A stretch of DNA of 64,000 nt. Source: Amphritea balenae (GTDB taxonomy: Bacteria > Pseudomonadota > Gammaproteobacteria > Pseudomonadales > Balneatricaceae). Numbering within the stretch: position 1 is the stretch's first letter; each line of letters opens with the position of its first letter. The position numbers and the translations under genes were made by a program. The notes beneath the pieces were generated by a model. The model had not been told where the DNA came from, ran no database searches, and worked only from the letters and a program-made list of their open reading frames with translations. The stretch is taken from the NCBI RefSeq assembly GCF_003858655.1, contig NZ_RQXV01000015.1, positions 34,020-98,019 on the forward strand, read 5' to 3'. Positions 1-8,809 of the stretch are shown here, one piece after another.

Positions 1-978
1 GAACATATTCAGGGCTTTACGTTCCAGCGGAATATGCAGGTTCACCACAAAGCAGGCCACACCGTTAGCTTGTAGCCGGCGCCGGGCAGTATTAAGAAAC
101 CGGTCGGTCAGGTCGCCCTGAGTGCTAAAGCCCTGATGGAAGGGTGGATTACAGATGATCAGCGGGAATTTGCCCTGAATACCATCACCGCAATCGGCGG
201 CGATCACTTCCGCTTCAATACCCTGACGGTCAAAGTTTTCCTGGCAGAGTCGCACGGCGGCAGCGTTGTTATCTGTCGCGGTAATTTTACCGCCTAAAGA
301 CGCACAATTGAGCGACAGGTAGCCATATCCACAGCCCAGATCAAGAATGCTTTCCGGGGCGTTGGGTAACCGTTCCAGAAACAGGTTCAGCTCTTCAATC
401 AGGTAGGCACTGCCTTTGTCTATCTTATTCCAGCCATAGACGCCGGGTTTGCTGATATAGCTGTAGTTGTCATCGTTGGCGACTTCACGAAGTTCAGTAT
501 AGTGCTGGTCTTCGAGTAGTTCGGTATCTGCGGCGCCGGGGGAGCTGAGGATGCCCATCCAGGTGTTCTTATCCGCTTTAACCATCTCCATCTGTCCGGC
601 AAACAGTTTCTTAGCTTTATCCAGATAGGTTTTGATACCTTCGTTTTTAAGGCCGGAGATGCAGAGTTGACCGCCAGGCTTCAGGATTCTGATGGCCTGA
701 TTAATCACATGATGAACGACCGGCTTCTCTTTCGAGATACGGTAGAGAATTTTATCCACACTGTGATCGTTGTAACCCGTAAAATCAAAGTCAGAAAAGG
801 TTGCTTGCCAGCCGGCATCATCCAGCTGCTGGCGCAGATCGAAGCGGTTGGTGATGACGGTGACTTCAGTATTGACCCGGTTCATCTGGTTAAGCAGATT
901 TTCATCGGCGATCCAGAGGGCGGTACCTGATGCGTTGTCCAGTTCCGGTTTTAGCAGGTTAAACGCTTTATCGATCAT
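1..978 (-). CDS. RsmC/RlmG-family rRNA guanine-N2 methyltransferase (3' end beyond window)
   Basis: The gene starts at an ATG at 978-976 and runs off the left edge, leaving about 326 codons, so the C-terminus is missing. The N-terminal half resembles the degenerate first domain of RsmC/RlmG enzymes. The C-terminal half is a class I SAM-dependent methyltransferase with the SAM-binding motif LDLGCGYGYLS and the base-methylation motif NPPFHQG. Family members methylate the exocyclic N2 of a guanine in 16S (RsmC) or 23S (RlmG) rRNA; which substrate applies here cannot be told from the fragment. The ATG overlaps the TGA of rsuA as ATGA, so the two rRNA-modification genes are translationally coupled. 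Confidence 0.85.
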   Translation of the reverse strand, partial: MIDKAFNLLKPELDNASGTALWIADENLLNQMNRVNTEVTVITNRFDLRQQLDDAGWQATFSDFDFTGYNDHSVDKILYRISKEKPVVHHVINQAIRILKPGGQLCISGLKNEGIKTYLDKAKKLFAGQMEMVKADKNTWMGILSSPGAADTELLEDQHYTELREVANDDNYSYISKPGVYGWNKIDKGSAYLIEELNLFLERLPNAPESILDLGCGYGYLSLNCASLGGKITATDNNAAAVRLCQENFDRQGIEAEVIAADCGDGIQGKFPLIICNPPFHQGFSTQGDLTDRFLNTARRRLQANGVACFVVNLHIPLERKALNMF

Positions 979-1667
979 TTGAAGGAAGTAACCTCTTGTT
1001 CGGTAAGGAAGCGGTATTCGCCGGGTTCAAGCTGCTCATCTAATGCTATCGCGCCAACTTGCTCACGGTGCAGACCGATAACCTTATTGCCTACGGCAGC
1101 AAACATACGTTTTACCTGATGGTAACGGCCTTCGTGCAGCGTGACCCGGGCACTATTCTCAGACAGTATTTCCAGCTCTGCAGGCAGTGTTGGCTTATCT
1201 TCGTTGCGTAGCTCAATACCCTGGGCAAACTGTGCAATGTAATCTTCAGAGACCGGCTCAGCGGTAGTGACCAGATAGACTTTGTCGCACTGATGCTTAG
1301 GTGACGTCACGCGGTGGGACCATTGGCCATCATCGGTTATCAGTACCATGCCAGTGGTGTCGATATCCAGCCGGCCAGCTGGGTGAAGACCCTTGATGTT
1401 CTCCAGGTCCAGCAGATCAATCACTGTTGGGTGTTCAGGATCTTCAGTCGCACAGACCGTACCTTCAGGCTTATTCAGCATCAGGTATTTTGGGCCCGGT
1501 GGTGCCAGAATCCGACCATCCAGTTGTACTTCATCACCGGCTTTGACCTGATAGCCCTGATCCTGATTGATCTCGCCATTGACCTCAACATTTTTACATT
1601 TGATCTGACGTTTAGTCAGACTACGGGGTAAGCCGGTCACCTGGCTGAGATATTTGTCCAGTCGCAT
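975..1667 (-). CDS. rsuA: 16S rRNA pseudouridine(516) synthase RsuA
   Basis: The product has 230 aa, the usual RsuA length. An S4 RNA-binding domain occupies roughly residues 1-48, followed by a TruB/RsuA-type catalytic domain with the motif GRLDIDTTGMVL, whose D101 matches the catalytic aspartate. The enzyme isomerises one uridine in helix 18 of 16S rRNA. RsuA and RluE/RluF relatives share this fold, but the length and the S4 domain favour RsuA. It is upstream of, and overlaps by 4 nt, a second rRNA-modification gene on the same strand. Confidence 0.9.
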   Translation of the reverse strand: MRLDKYLSQVTGLPRSLTKRQIKCKNVEVNGEINQDQGYQVKAGDEVQLDGRILAPPGPKYLMLNKPEGTVCATEDPEHPTVIDLLDLENIKGLHPAGRLDIDTTGMVLITDDGQWSHRVTSPKHQCDKVYLVTTAEPVSEDYIAQFAQGIELRNEDKPTLPAELEILSENSARVTLHEGRYHQVKRMFAAVGNKVIGLHREQVGAIALDEQLEPGEYRFLTEQEVTSFK

Positions 1668-1819
1668 CGTTATAGATCTGCTCTACAATAAAAAAAGAGG
1701 GCTAGTATACCTCATGAGTTCATACATTCCGATAAGCCTTGAGGAAGCTGAGTAGAATGCAAAAATAGCAGTAATGCGATAAGATAGCGGCCTTTCAAAT
1801 CTGACCTGTGTGATATCAA

Positions 1820-2656
1820 GTGAAGCTGTTCGTAGATAACCTTACTAATGTTGATTTTTCCTACCTGCATCCGCAGCGAGGCCTGCTGGGCGAGTCCTGG
1901 CTGGTACAGCTGGTGTTGGATGGAAGTTTGAATGATCAGGGTATGATCTGTGATTTTGGTATCGTTAAAAAGGCGGTAAAACAGTGGTTTGATAACTGTA
2001 TCGATCACGCGCTGGTGGTCCCGGCCGGGATGGATAATCTGCAGGTTAAGCAGGCGGATGGTGAAACGTCGGTAAACTGGCAGTATCCGGCGGGCGGTAA
2101 GTTTTATTGTCGCTCCCCTGAACAGGCGATCGTGCTGGTGGATCTGGAGCAGATTACCGAAACCAGTCTGGCGCAATGGTGTCGTGATCAGTTACTGGCT
2201 ATTTTCCCTGATGAGGTAAAAGGGCTGGAGATCAGTTTTGTACCTGAAGCGATCAGTGGCGCGTTTTATCAATACAGCCACGGCCTGCAGCAACATGATG
2301 GCAACTGTCAGCGTATCGCTCACGGGCACCGTTCCCGTATTGAGATCTTTCTTGATGGTCAGCGTGATACCGGTGTCGAACAGCAGTGGGCCGAAACCTA
2401 CCATGATATCTATATAGGTACCCGTGACCATCTGGTGAGTGAGCCGGGTGCGGAGCATCATTACCGTTACGAAGCACCGCAAGGGGAATTTGAGATTCGT
2501 CTGCCGGCGCAATATTGCTATCTGATTGATACTGAAACTACCGTTGAGCAGATCGCCTGCCACCTTGCGCAACAGGTTAAGGCTGAGCATTCTGATCGGG
2601 ATGTGATGGTAAGAGCCTTTGAAGGTGTAGGCAAAGGCGCGATTGCGACGGCCTGA
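1820..2656 (+). CDS. Tandem-domain 6-pyruvoyl-tetrahydropterin/6-carboxytetrahydropterin synthase (QueD-like)
   Basis: The product has 278 aa, more than twice a single QueD (about 120 aa), and reads as two PTPS folds in tandem. The second half carries the zinc and catalytic signature: H154, H159, C163 and the pair H168-G-H170, then D203-H204 and E268. The first half keeps a DFGIVKK segment and D62-H63, but the loop that should hold the zinc histidines and cysteine is shortened (HPQRGLLGESW). QueD makes 6-carboxytetrahydropterin for queuosine; PTPS paralogues can act in folate or biopterin metabolism, so the substrate here is inferred. The start is GTG at 1820 with no clear Shine-Dalgarno. It stands alone on this strand. 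Confidence 0.75.
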   Translation: MKLFVDNLTNVDFSYLHPQRGLLGESWLVQLVLDGSLNDQGMICDFGIVKKAVKQWFDNCIDHALVVPAGMDNLQVKQADGETSVNWQYPAGGKFYCRSPEQAIVLVDLEQITETSLAQWCRDQLLAIFPDEVKGLEISFVPEAISGAFYQYSHGLQQHDGNCQRIAHGHRSRIEIFLDGQRDTGVEQQWAETYHDIYIGTRDHLVSEPGAEHHYRYEAPQGEFEIRLPAQYCYLIDTETTVEQIACHLAQQVKAEHSDRDVMVRAFEGVGKGAIATA

Positions 2657-2705
2657 GCTCGAAAGCGATCAATCACTTCATCGAACCTAAGCTATCCGCC
2701 AGGAG

Positions 2706-4916
2706 CTAATTGATCAGCAGATCGGCGGGGCGTCCCATGTCGGGTTTGCTGTAGTCACAGACCCCCTCCGGAAATATCTGTTCCAGCCGGGCTAGCTGAG
2801 TGCTCATATCGACCGGCTCATAGAGCCCGCTATCAAGTGCCTCTGCCACGGGTTGTAACTGACATTTGAATATATCACCACTCAGACTTTCTCCGGCTTC
2901 AGCACGTGATGTGCTGAAGATAGGAAAGTGCGCCATGCACTGGCCTTCGGGTTTGTTATTCCACTCACCGTCCCAGGTCTGGCTACCGCTGGCAATGATA
3001 TTGCCCTGACGGTCGTAGCAGCGATCATTTAATCCTTCAGGTCGGGCGGTGAACAGGTCTTTGTTATCAGAAGAGTGCTGATTCTCCAGCCATTGCGACA
3101 TCGCTTCTAGCGCTATGGGGGTTGGATTAAACTGCTTGTCAGACACCCAGATCAGTTGGTTGTCATGATGCCCCTGCTGTTGTAATAACCGCAGTCTGGC
3201 TGAGAATGAGGCGCTGCTGTGATGCATATCCAGTTCCTGTTCCAGATAGTGGCGCAGATCTATCACCGGGATATCCAGCTGGCCTATAAAAATGTGTCCG
3301 GCGCGGTAGGCCGCCTGAATTGCTGCCAGATCGGCCCGGGTTCTGATCGCGGGTGTCTCTCCGTCATCCGGGCTGAGGTTCATATTGTGATGGCTCCAGG
3401 GGCTGAAGTCCCAGAATGATCCCTGACCATTGAGGCGCCAAAAGTTTTCCTGTTTCAGTAGTGCCGGTTGTTTCCAACCACCGATACTGGCATTCAGATG
3501 GAGAAACTCTTTTATTGTTATCTGAAAGTTACGCAAAGCATTAAGACCATACTGAACGCCAACGTTATCCCAGGTGCGCATGGCATAACCATCTTGACGA
3601 TGACCAAAAATATACTTGAGACTGTCCCAGTGACTCCAGTGCGTGGCTTGTTGTATTGGCTTACTGTAATGGGGCAGGAAACTGGCGTAGCGGGGGTTAT
3701 AAACCAGCGGTGTTAAGCCGCGCCAGCTACGGACGCATTCGTTACTGCTATCAGAAAAGCGGGGTAGTAAACCCTGATTGATCAGTGCGGCGGCATAGAT
3801 ATAGGCGCGATTTTTGTCTTTTAATTTACCGCTGTTCAGGCCTTCTACTAATTGCCGCTGTTTACGACTTTGCCAGTCTGAACCGGGGGCCAGAACATCA
3901 AAGTAATATTCCAACAGTTCACAATCGAACACATAAGATGTCTGGCTGAGCATATCCGGATAGGCATACTGAGCGATAGCGCCATCCAACAATGAGGAGC
4001 CGTTCTGGCCGATAAGGTATTGTTGAATAGCACCGCCTGATCCGCCAATGCCGATAGTGAAATCAGGTTTACCATAGAGTGACATGAACTGACGTTTGAC
4101 TCTCAGGGCGGTGTCTTCAGCCAGCCATATATCGTAATGATTAGAGGTCTGATTAGCGGTGGAGTAAGCCACTGCATAACCCGCTTTAAGCTGTTCAAAA
4201 TGCTTTGCGGGAATCGATCCCGGCTTAGTTTTACCCTGACGGAAACCGATACCGACGCCGCCTTTGAACTGATAGATCAGGCGCTTATTCCAAGAGCTGG
4301 CATCGGGTTTGTCTAAACTGCCTTCAGTACCTTTGAGGGCGGCAATGCTATAGATGAAGCGGTTGATGGTGCCGGTTTCGACACGGATGATAAAGTCCTG
4401 GGTCTGACCGGCTATCTCGATTTGAGCGATGTCATCGCTGGCTTGTTCCAGGGGGTAGAATTTTTTAGTACCGGTTCGGTTATACAGGTACCAGGCGTGG
4501 GTCGGATACAGACAGTCTTTACTGTAACTCAGTCCTGTGTCGCTATCTGGCGGTGTTTTGGTGCCCCAGCCCTGGTTGTTATCAGGGGTGGGGTTTCCCA
4601 GTCCGGCATACTCTCCTTCACAGGAGAAAGGGTACTGTAGAGGGATATCATAATTTGAGGTCAGCGGGCCGGTTTGTCCCAGTTTTATCGGGTAATGGAA
4701 GCTATCCTGAGGGCGATTCCAATACCTGGGGTGGGGGCCTGTATAGGGCAGATAGCGTTGCGTAGTGACTGGCGGCAAGCCCTGAACTTTTGCATAAGGA
4801 TAAACTTTCGGATCAGGCAAAAGATTTAGCAGGGTGGTCCAGTAGATGAATAGGGCGACAACGATACTAAGCAGAAGCAAAAGCAGTGTTGAGATGCCCA
4901 GATATTTATAATTCAT
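2706..4916 (-). CDS. Large membrane-anchored alpha/beta-hydrolase-like protein (DUF6351-like)
   Basis: The product has 736 aa. Residues 7-30 form one hydrophobic helix without an obvious cleavage site, so the protein is probably anchored in the inner membrane with a large periplasmic part. The region GIGGSGGAIQQYLIGQN contains a G-x-S-G-G nucleophile-elbow-like motif typical of serine hydrolases. The protein is rich in Trp and Tyr and has several cysteines that may form disulfides. It resembles proteins annotated as DUF6351, assigned here from memory. The substrate is unknown. The gene lies downstream of the thiolase gene on the same strand, but a strong terminator separates them. Confidence 0.55.
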   Translation of the reverse strand: MNYKYLGISTLLLLLLSIVVALFIYWTTLLNLLPDPKVYPYAKVQGLPPVTTQRYLPYTGPHPRYWNRPQDSFHYPIKLGQTGPLTSNYDIPLQYPFSCEGEYAGLGNPTPDNNQGWGTKTPPDSDTGLSYSKDCLYPTHAWYLYNRTGTKKFYPLEQASDDIAQIEIAGQTQDFIIRVETGTINRFIYSIAALKGTEGSLDKPDASSWNKRLIYQFKGGVGIGFRQGKTKPGSIPAKHFEQLKAGYAVAYSTANQTSNHYDIWLAEDTALRVKRQFMSLYGKPDFTIGIGGSGGAIQQYLIGQNGSSLLDGAIAQYAYPDMLSQTSYVFDCELLEYYFDVLAPGSDWQSRKQRQLVEGLNSGKLKDKNRAYIYAAALINQGLLPRFSDSSNECVRSWRGLTPLVYNPRYASFLPHYSKPIQQATHWSHWDSLKYIFGHRQDGYAMRTWDNVGVQYGLNALRNFQITIKEFLHLNASIGGWKQPALLKQENFWRLNGQGSFWDFSPWSHHNMNLSPDDGETPAIRTRADLAAIQAAYRAGHIFIGQLDIPVIDLRHYLEQELDMHHSSASFSARLRLLQQQGHHDNQLIWVSDKQFNPTPIALEAMSQWLENQHSSDNKDLFTARPEGLNDRCYDRQGNIIASGSQTWDGEWNNKPEGQCMAHFPIFSTSRAEAGESLSGDIFKCQLQPVAEALDSGLYEPVDMSTQLARLEQIFPEGVCDYSKPDMGRPADLLIN

Positions 4917-4990
4917 GGCGGCATTTCAATTGAGAACGATAATGCTAAGTATAGAAGCTGAAACTGGAGTCGGAGATAGGCGGGAATAAA

Positions 4991-5021
4991 AAAAGCCGCG
5001 GTATCTGCCGCGGCTTTTTAT
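4991..5021 (-). terminator. Rho-independent terminator after the thiolase gene
   Basis: A perfect 7-bp GC stem (GCCGCGG / CCGCGGC, loop TATCTG) is flanked by A and T tracts on both sides. On the minus strand the stem is followed by seven T residues, matching the end of the thiolase transcript about 45 nt upstream. Confidence 0.9.
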
Positions 5022-5063
5022 CTAGCTGTTTGCTAATGCTATTTTTAAATAGCGATTGCGATA

Positions 5064-6245
5064 TTAGCTACGTTCGATAGCCAGAGCAGTACCCATACCG
5101 CCACCGATACATAGTGTTGCCAGACCTTTCTTCGCATCACGACGCGCCATTTCATGCAGCAGTGAAACAAAGATACGGCAACCTGAAGCACCGATCGGAT
5201 GACCCAGAGCGATTGCGCCACCGTTAACGTTAACGATGTCAGTATCCCAGCCCAGATCTTTGTTTACAGACATTGCTTGTGCTGCGAAAGCTTCGTTTGC
5301 TTCAACCAGATCCAGATCAGACACAGACCAGCCAGCTTTATCCAGTGCTTTCTGAGTTGCGCAGATTGGGCCAGTACCCATGATAGATGGATCAACACCT
5401 GCAGATGCGTAAGCTTTGATGCTAGCCAGCACAGGCAGACCCAGTTCAGCTGCTTTCTCTGCGGAACACAGAATTACTGCAGCGGCGCCATCGTTGATGG
5501 TAGATGCGTTACCGGCGGTTACTGAACCGTCTTTCTTAAATGCCGGACGTAGCTTGCCCAGAGCTTCAGCAGTAGCGCCGTGACGTGGCTGCTCATCGGT
5601 GTTAAATACAACATCGTCACCGCGACGCTGAGGAATGACAACCGGGATGATCTCTTCTTCAAACTTGCCAGCTTTCTGAGCGGCTTCAGCTTTGTTCTGA
5701 GATGCAGCTGCAAATGCATCCTGCTCTTCACGGGAGAAACCGTATTTCTCAACGATGTTCTCGGTCGTGATGCCCATGTGATAGTCGTTAAACGCATCCC
5801 ACAGACCATCTTTGATCATGGTATCAACCATCTTCCAGTCACCCATGCGGGCACCGTTACGAGAGTTTGGCAGTACGTGAGCAGACTGGCTCATGTTTTC
5901 CTGACCGCCAGCGATAATGATTTCAGCGTCACCACAACGGATCGCCTGAGTAGCCAGCTGAATAGCTTTAAGGCCTGAACCACATACTTTGTTGATAGTC
6001 ATGGCAGAAACTTCAACCGGCAGACCTGCATTGATAGTCGCCTGACGAGCTGGGTTTTGACCGCAGCCTGCAGTCAGTACCTGGCCCAGAATAACTTCGT
6101 CAACCTGATTGCCCGGTACACCGGATTTTTCCAGCAAACCTTTGATAACCGTAGCGCCAAGATCGCTGGCAGCAACAGAGGCCAGTGAACCGTTAAAATT
6201 ACCTACAGCCGTACGACCGGCAGCTACAATAACAACATCACGCAT
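5064..6245 (-). CDS. Acetyl-CoA C-acetyltransferase (thiolase)
   Basis: The product has 393 aa, the standard biosynthetic/degradative thiolase length. The acyl-accepting cysteine is C88 in [10 protein letters not shown], the catalytic histidine is H349 in [10 protein letters not shown], and the second cysteine is C379 in CIGGGMG. It condenses two acetyl-CoA to acetoacetyl-CoA or runs the reverse reaction, and could serve polyhydroxybutyrate synthesis (PhaA) or short-chain acyl degradation (AtoB). No phaB/phaC or CoA-transferase gene is adjacent, so the pathway stays open. GAGGAA lies 8 nt before the ATG. The gene is monocistronic, ending at a strong terminator. Confidence 0.93.
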   Translation of the reverse strand: MRDVVIVAAGRTAVGNFNGSLASVAASDLGATVIKGLLEKSGVPGNQVDEVILGQVLTAGCGQNPARQATINAGLPVEVSAMTINKVCGSGLKAIQLATQAIRCGDAEIIIAGGQENMSQSAHVLPNSRNGARMGDWKMVDTMIKDGLWDAFNDYHMGITTENIVEKYGFSREEQDAFAAASQNKAEAAQKAGKFEEEIIPVVIPQRRGDDVVFNTDEQPRHGATAEALGKLRPAFKKDGSVTAGNASTINDGAAAVILCSAEKAAELGLPVLASIKAYASAGVDPSIMGTGPICATQKALDKAGWSVSDLDLVEANEAFAAQAMSVNKDLGWDTDIVNVNGGAIALGHPIGASGCRIFVSLLHEMARRDAKKGLATLCIGGGMGTALAIERS

Positions 6246-6503
6246 GGATAGTTCCTCTTGCTTGTATATTTGCTGCAGTAGTCAAGTTTATGGCAGGTGA
6301 GTCAGCAGCCAGCCATAGCAACTCAGCAGCTTATTTTATAATCATTATTTATGGTGCAGTGCAGTACAGCATAGTCAAAAGGCAACTGCAATGGGATTAA
6401 CCCGGTTAGGTGGCATCTGTAAGAAAAAAACGACACAGAACAGAATCTACCAGTTGGTTAATGAATAACCAAGCAGACCAAAGAACAATACACATAATGA
6501 GAA
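6246..6503. other. Intergenic region upstream of the thiolase gene
   Basis: This stretch separates the 5' end of the thiolase gene from the panC terminator. It should hold the thiolase promoter (minus strand). I see no gene, no convincing -35/-10 pair and no structured RNA. Confidence 0.5.
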
Positions 6504-6531
6504 TACGGTATCCCGGTTGGGATACCGTATA
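6504..6531 (-). terminator. Hairpin terminator after panC
   Basis: A perfect 12-bp inverted repeat (ATACGGTATCCC / GGGATACCGTAT, loop GGTT) lies 14 nt beyond the panC stop codon. The following minus-strand sequence is only moderately T-rich, so termination may be inefficient or factor-assisted. Confidence 0.7.
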
Positions 6532-6544
6532 GGAGAGGTGCTGA

Positions 6545-7393
6545 TCAGAGATCGATAACCATGTTATCGATCAGACGGGCTTTGCCCAGGTAAGCTGCTG
6601 CTACCAGAACCAGCTCGCTGTCATCGGCTTTCGCAGCCTGAAGATCATAGCGGTTACAAATGTTGTAGTAATCGCGGGAGAAGCCTGCCTCTTCAAGCAC
6701 TGCCTGAGCTTCTTCCTGTAGTGCACTGTAATCAGTCCGACCCGCTTTAATCTGACTGATTGTGTTACGGATAGTGCGATTCAGTGTCGGCGCAATGGCT
6801 AGCTCTTCCGGCGTTAAATAGCCATTACGAGAGCTGAGTGCCAGGCCGTTGTCTGCACGAGCGATGGGTGATCCCTGAACTTCAACCGGCAGGAACAGAT
6901 CTTCGGTCATGCGACGGATAACCATCAGCTGCTGAAAATCTTTCTCACCGAAGATAGCAACATCGGGTTGAACCATACCAAACAGCTTACAAACCACTGT
7001 TGCTACGCCGCGGAAGTGTCCGGGACGGCTTGTACCGCAATGAAGATCAGAGATGACAGGTACCTCAACCTGGGTCTGAATGACCTGGCCGTTAGGATAC
7101 ATCTCGTCAATATTGGGGGCGAAAAGGTAGTCGCAGTCAGCTGCTGCCAGTTTCTCAGAATCTGACTGCAAAGTGCGTGGATAGGCGTCAAGATCTTCAT
7201 TTTCGCCAAACTGCAGCGGATTAACGAAGATACTGGCGACCGTAATGTCAGCCGTAGCGTTGGACTGGTGAATCAGCTGGATATGACCATCATGGAGATT
7301 ACCCATAGTTGGTACAAAGCCGATTCTTTTGCCAGCACGACGCTCCGCACCGAGTGCTTTACGCAGCTCGGTGATAGAAAAAATTGTTTGCAT
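6545..7393 (-). CDS. panC: Pantoate--beta-alanine ligase PanC
   Basis: The product has 282 aa, as usual for pantothenate synthetase. The N-terminal Rossmann half contains the HIGH-like motif in MGNLHDGHIQLI, and the central part contains the conserved segment FGEKDFQQLMVIRRM. The enzyme ligates pantoate to beta-alanine with ATP via a pantoyl-adenylate, the last step of pantothenate (coenzyme A precursor) synthesis. Its ATG lies 2 nt after the panB stop, so panB and panC are one translational unit. No panD gene is present in the window, so beta-alanine must come from elsewhere. Confidence 0.97.
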   Translation of the reverse strand: MQTIFSITELRKALGAERRAGKRIGFVPTMGNLHDGHIQLIHQSNATADITVASIFVNPLQFGENEDLDAYPRTLQSDSEKLAAADCDYLFAPNIDEMYPNGQVIQTQVEVPVISDLHCGTSRPGHFRGVATVVCKLFGMVQPDVAIFGEKDFQQLMVIRRMTEDLFLPVEVQGSPIARADNGLALSSRNGYLTPEELAIAPTLNRTIRNTISQIKAGRTDYSALQEEAQAVLEEAGFSRDYYNICNRYDLQAAKADDSELVLVAAAYLGKARLIDNMVIDL

Positions 7394-7395
7394 GA

Positions 7396-8190
7396 TTATT
7401 CGAACCCGTGTTCCGGTCCCGGAAAGGTGCCTTCCTTAACAGCATCAGCATAGGCTTTAAAGGCCCCTGCGATATCGCTGCTATCAGCCATAAAGTTTTT
7501 AACAAACTTTGGCTTACGGCCCGGAGTAATACCCAGCATATCGTGCATTACCAGTACCTGAGCATCCGTTTCAGGTCCAGCGCCAATACCGATGACTGGA
7601 ATATCAACCGCTTGCGTGATCTCACCGGCCAGTATGGTCGGAACACATTCAAGTAACAGCATCGCTGCACCTGCCTGTTCCAGACGTACTGCGTCCTCGA
7701 TCATCTTCTTAGCGGCACTATTATCACGTCCTTGTACTTTATAACCGCCCAGGACATTAACTGCCTGTGGCGTAAGACCCAGATGTGCACATACCGGAAT
7801 GCCTCGTTCAGCCAGTAAGCTGATGGTTTCATCCAGCCAGGCAGCGCCTTCCAGTTTGACGATGTGCGCGCCAGCCTGCATTAATGCCGCTGCACTGTCC
7901 ATCGCCTGTTCCGGAGTGCCATAGCTCATGAACGGCAGGTCTGCCATGATCATAGAGCCCTGATTTCCCGCTTTAACAGCAGCGGTATGGTATGCCATCT
8001 CTTCAACCGAGACTGGCAAAGTACTGTCATTGCCCTGTAATACCATGCCCAGGGAATCGCCCACTAACATCACCTCAACACCTGCGGTGCTGATAAGGTG
8101 GGAAAAACAGGCGTCATATGCTGTCAGTACCGAAAACTTCTCACCGGCCTGCTTGCGAGCCATCAGTGTATGTAGGGTAATGTTGTTCAT
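7396..8190 (-). CDS. panB: 3-methyl-2-oxobutanoate hydroxymethyltransferase PanB
   Basis: The product has 264 aa. It shows the PanB TIM-barrel signatures: [11 protein letters not shown] near the N-terminus, [11 protein letters not shown] with the metal-binding aspartate, and [20 protein letters not shown] near the C-terminus. It transfers a hydroxymethyl group from 5,10-methylene-tetrahydrofolate to 2-oxoisovalerate, giving ketopantoate, the first committed step of pantothenate synthesis. Cofactor supply links it to folK just upstream. AGG lies before the ATG, and a TATAAT -10 element 40 nt upstream suggests its own promoter besides read-through from pcnB-folK. Confidence 0.97.
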   Translation of the reverse strand: MNNITLHTLMARKQAGEKFSVLTAYDACFSHLISTAGVEVMLVGDSLGMVLQGNDSTLPVSVEEMAYHTAAVKAGNQGSMIMADLPFMSYGTPEQAMDSAAALMQAGAHIVKLEGAAWLDETISLLAERGIPVCAHLGLTPQAVNVLGGYKVQGRDNSAAKKMIEDAVRLEQAGAAMLLLECVPTILAGEITQAVDIPVIGIGAGPETDAQVLVMHDMLGITPGRKPKFVKNFMADSSDIAGAFKAYADAVKEGTFPGPEHGFE

Positions 8191-8226
8191 AAGAAACCTG
8201 TCTATTTGTTACTCACACGGATGGGG

Positions 8227-8232
8227 ATTATA
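8227..8232 (-). promoter_or_regulatory. Probable -10 element of a panBC promoter
   Basis: A perfect TATAAT on the minus strand lies about 40 nt upstream of the panB ATG in the 130-bp folK-panB gap. The -35 region (TAGTTA at 17-bp spacing) is poor, so the promoter is likely but unproven. Confidence 0.45.
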
Positions 8233-8320
8233 CCTATGCCGTATCGGATTAACTATTATCTATTGTGCATAAGCGTAACAAACGAAGTAACCCTTTGTTT
8301 ATAAGGGGGTATTTTGTAAA

Positions 8321-8809
8321 TTAAATTCTTTCAAGTGTACTTATTTCACAGTTCTTAAGATAAAAAGAGAGGTTTTTTTCACCGGGAATGCTGAGTTTTG
8401 GTGCAATTTCAGCAAGGGGATAAAGGACAAAGTTACGCTCTGTCAGATAGGCGTGGGGTACAGTCAGGCGCTCGCAGTTTATCTGCTGGTTACCGTAAAG
8501 TAACAGATCCAGGTCCAGTGTTCGGGGTCCCCAGTGCTGGATTCTGACGCGCTCATGCTTCTGCTCGAGTGCTTGTAAGGCGTCTAAAAGATCTAAGGGT
8601 GTCAGTGTCGTTTCAATGGCCGCAACCGCATTAATATAATCCGGTTGGCCAGCGGGGCCGACCGGGTCACTGCGGTACAGGCTGGAATGCATCAGGTTGC
8701 GACAGTCGGGGAGCTGTTGAAGTTCTACCAAAGCCGTTGTAACCTGAGTAACAGGGTTTTCCAGGTTGCTGCCTAAACCGATATAGCAGCGAGTCCAGCT
8801 ATCAGCCAT
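8321..8809 (-). CDS. folK: 2-amino-4-hydroxy-6-hydroxymethyldihydropteridine pyrophosphokinase FolK
   Basis: From the ATG at 8809 (MADSWTRCYIGLGSNL) the product has 162 aa, the normal HPPK size; a longer reading to 8881 would add residues with no family counterpart. Family motifs are GLGSNLENP at the N-terminus, the RDPV-like loop YRSDPVGPAGQPDYINAV, and GPRTLDLDLLLYG with the metal-binding aspartates. FolK pyrophosphorylates the pterin alcohol ahead of dihydropteroate synthesis in the folate pathway. Its start overlaps the end of pcnB by 8 nt, which indicates coupling. Confidence 0.95.
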   Translation of the reverse strand: MADSWTRCYIGLGSNLENPVTQVTTALVELQQLPDCRNLMHSSLYRSDPVGPAGQPDYINAVAAIETTLTPLDLLDALQALEQKHERVRIQHWGPRTLDLDLLLYGNQQINCERLTVPHAYLTERNFVLYPLAEIAPKLSIPGEKNLSFYLKNCEISTLERI

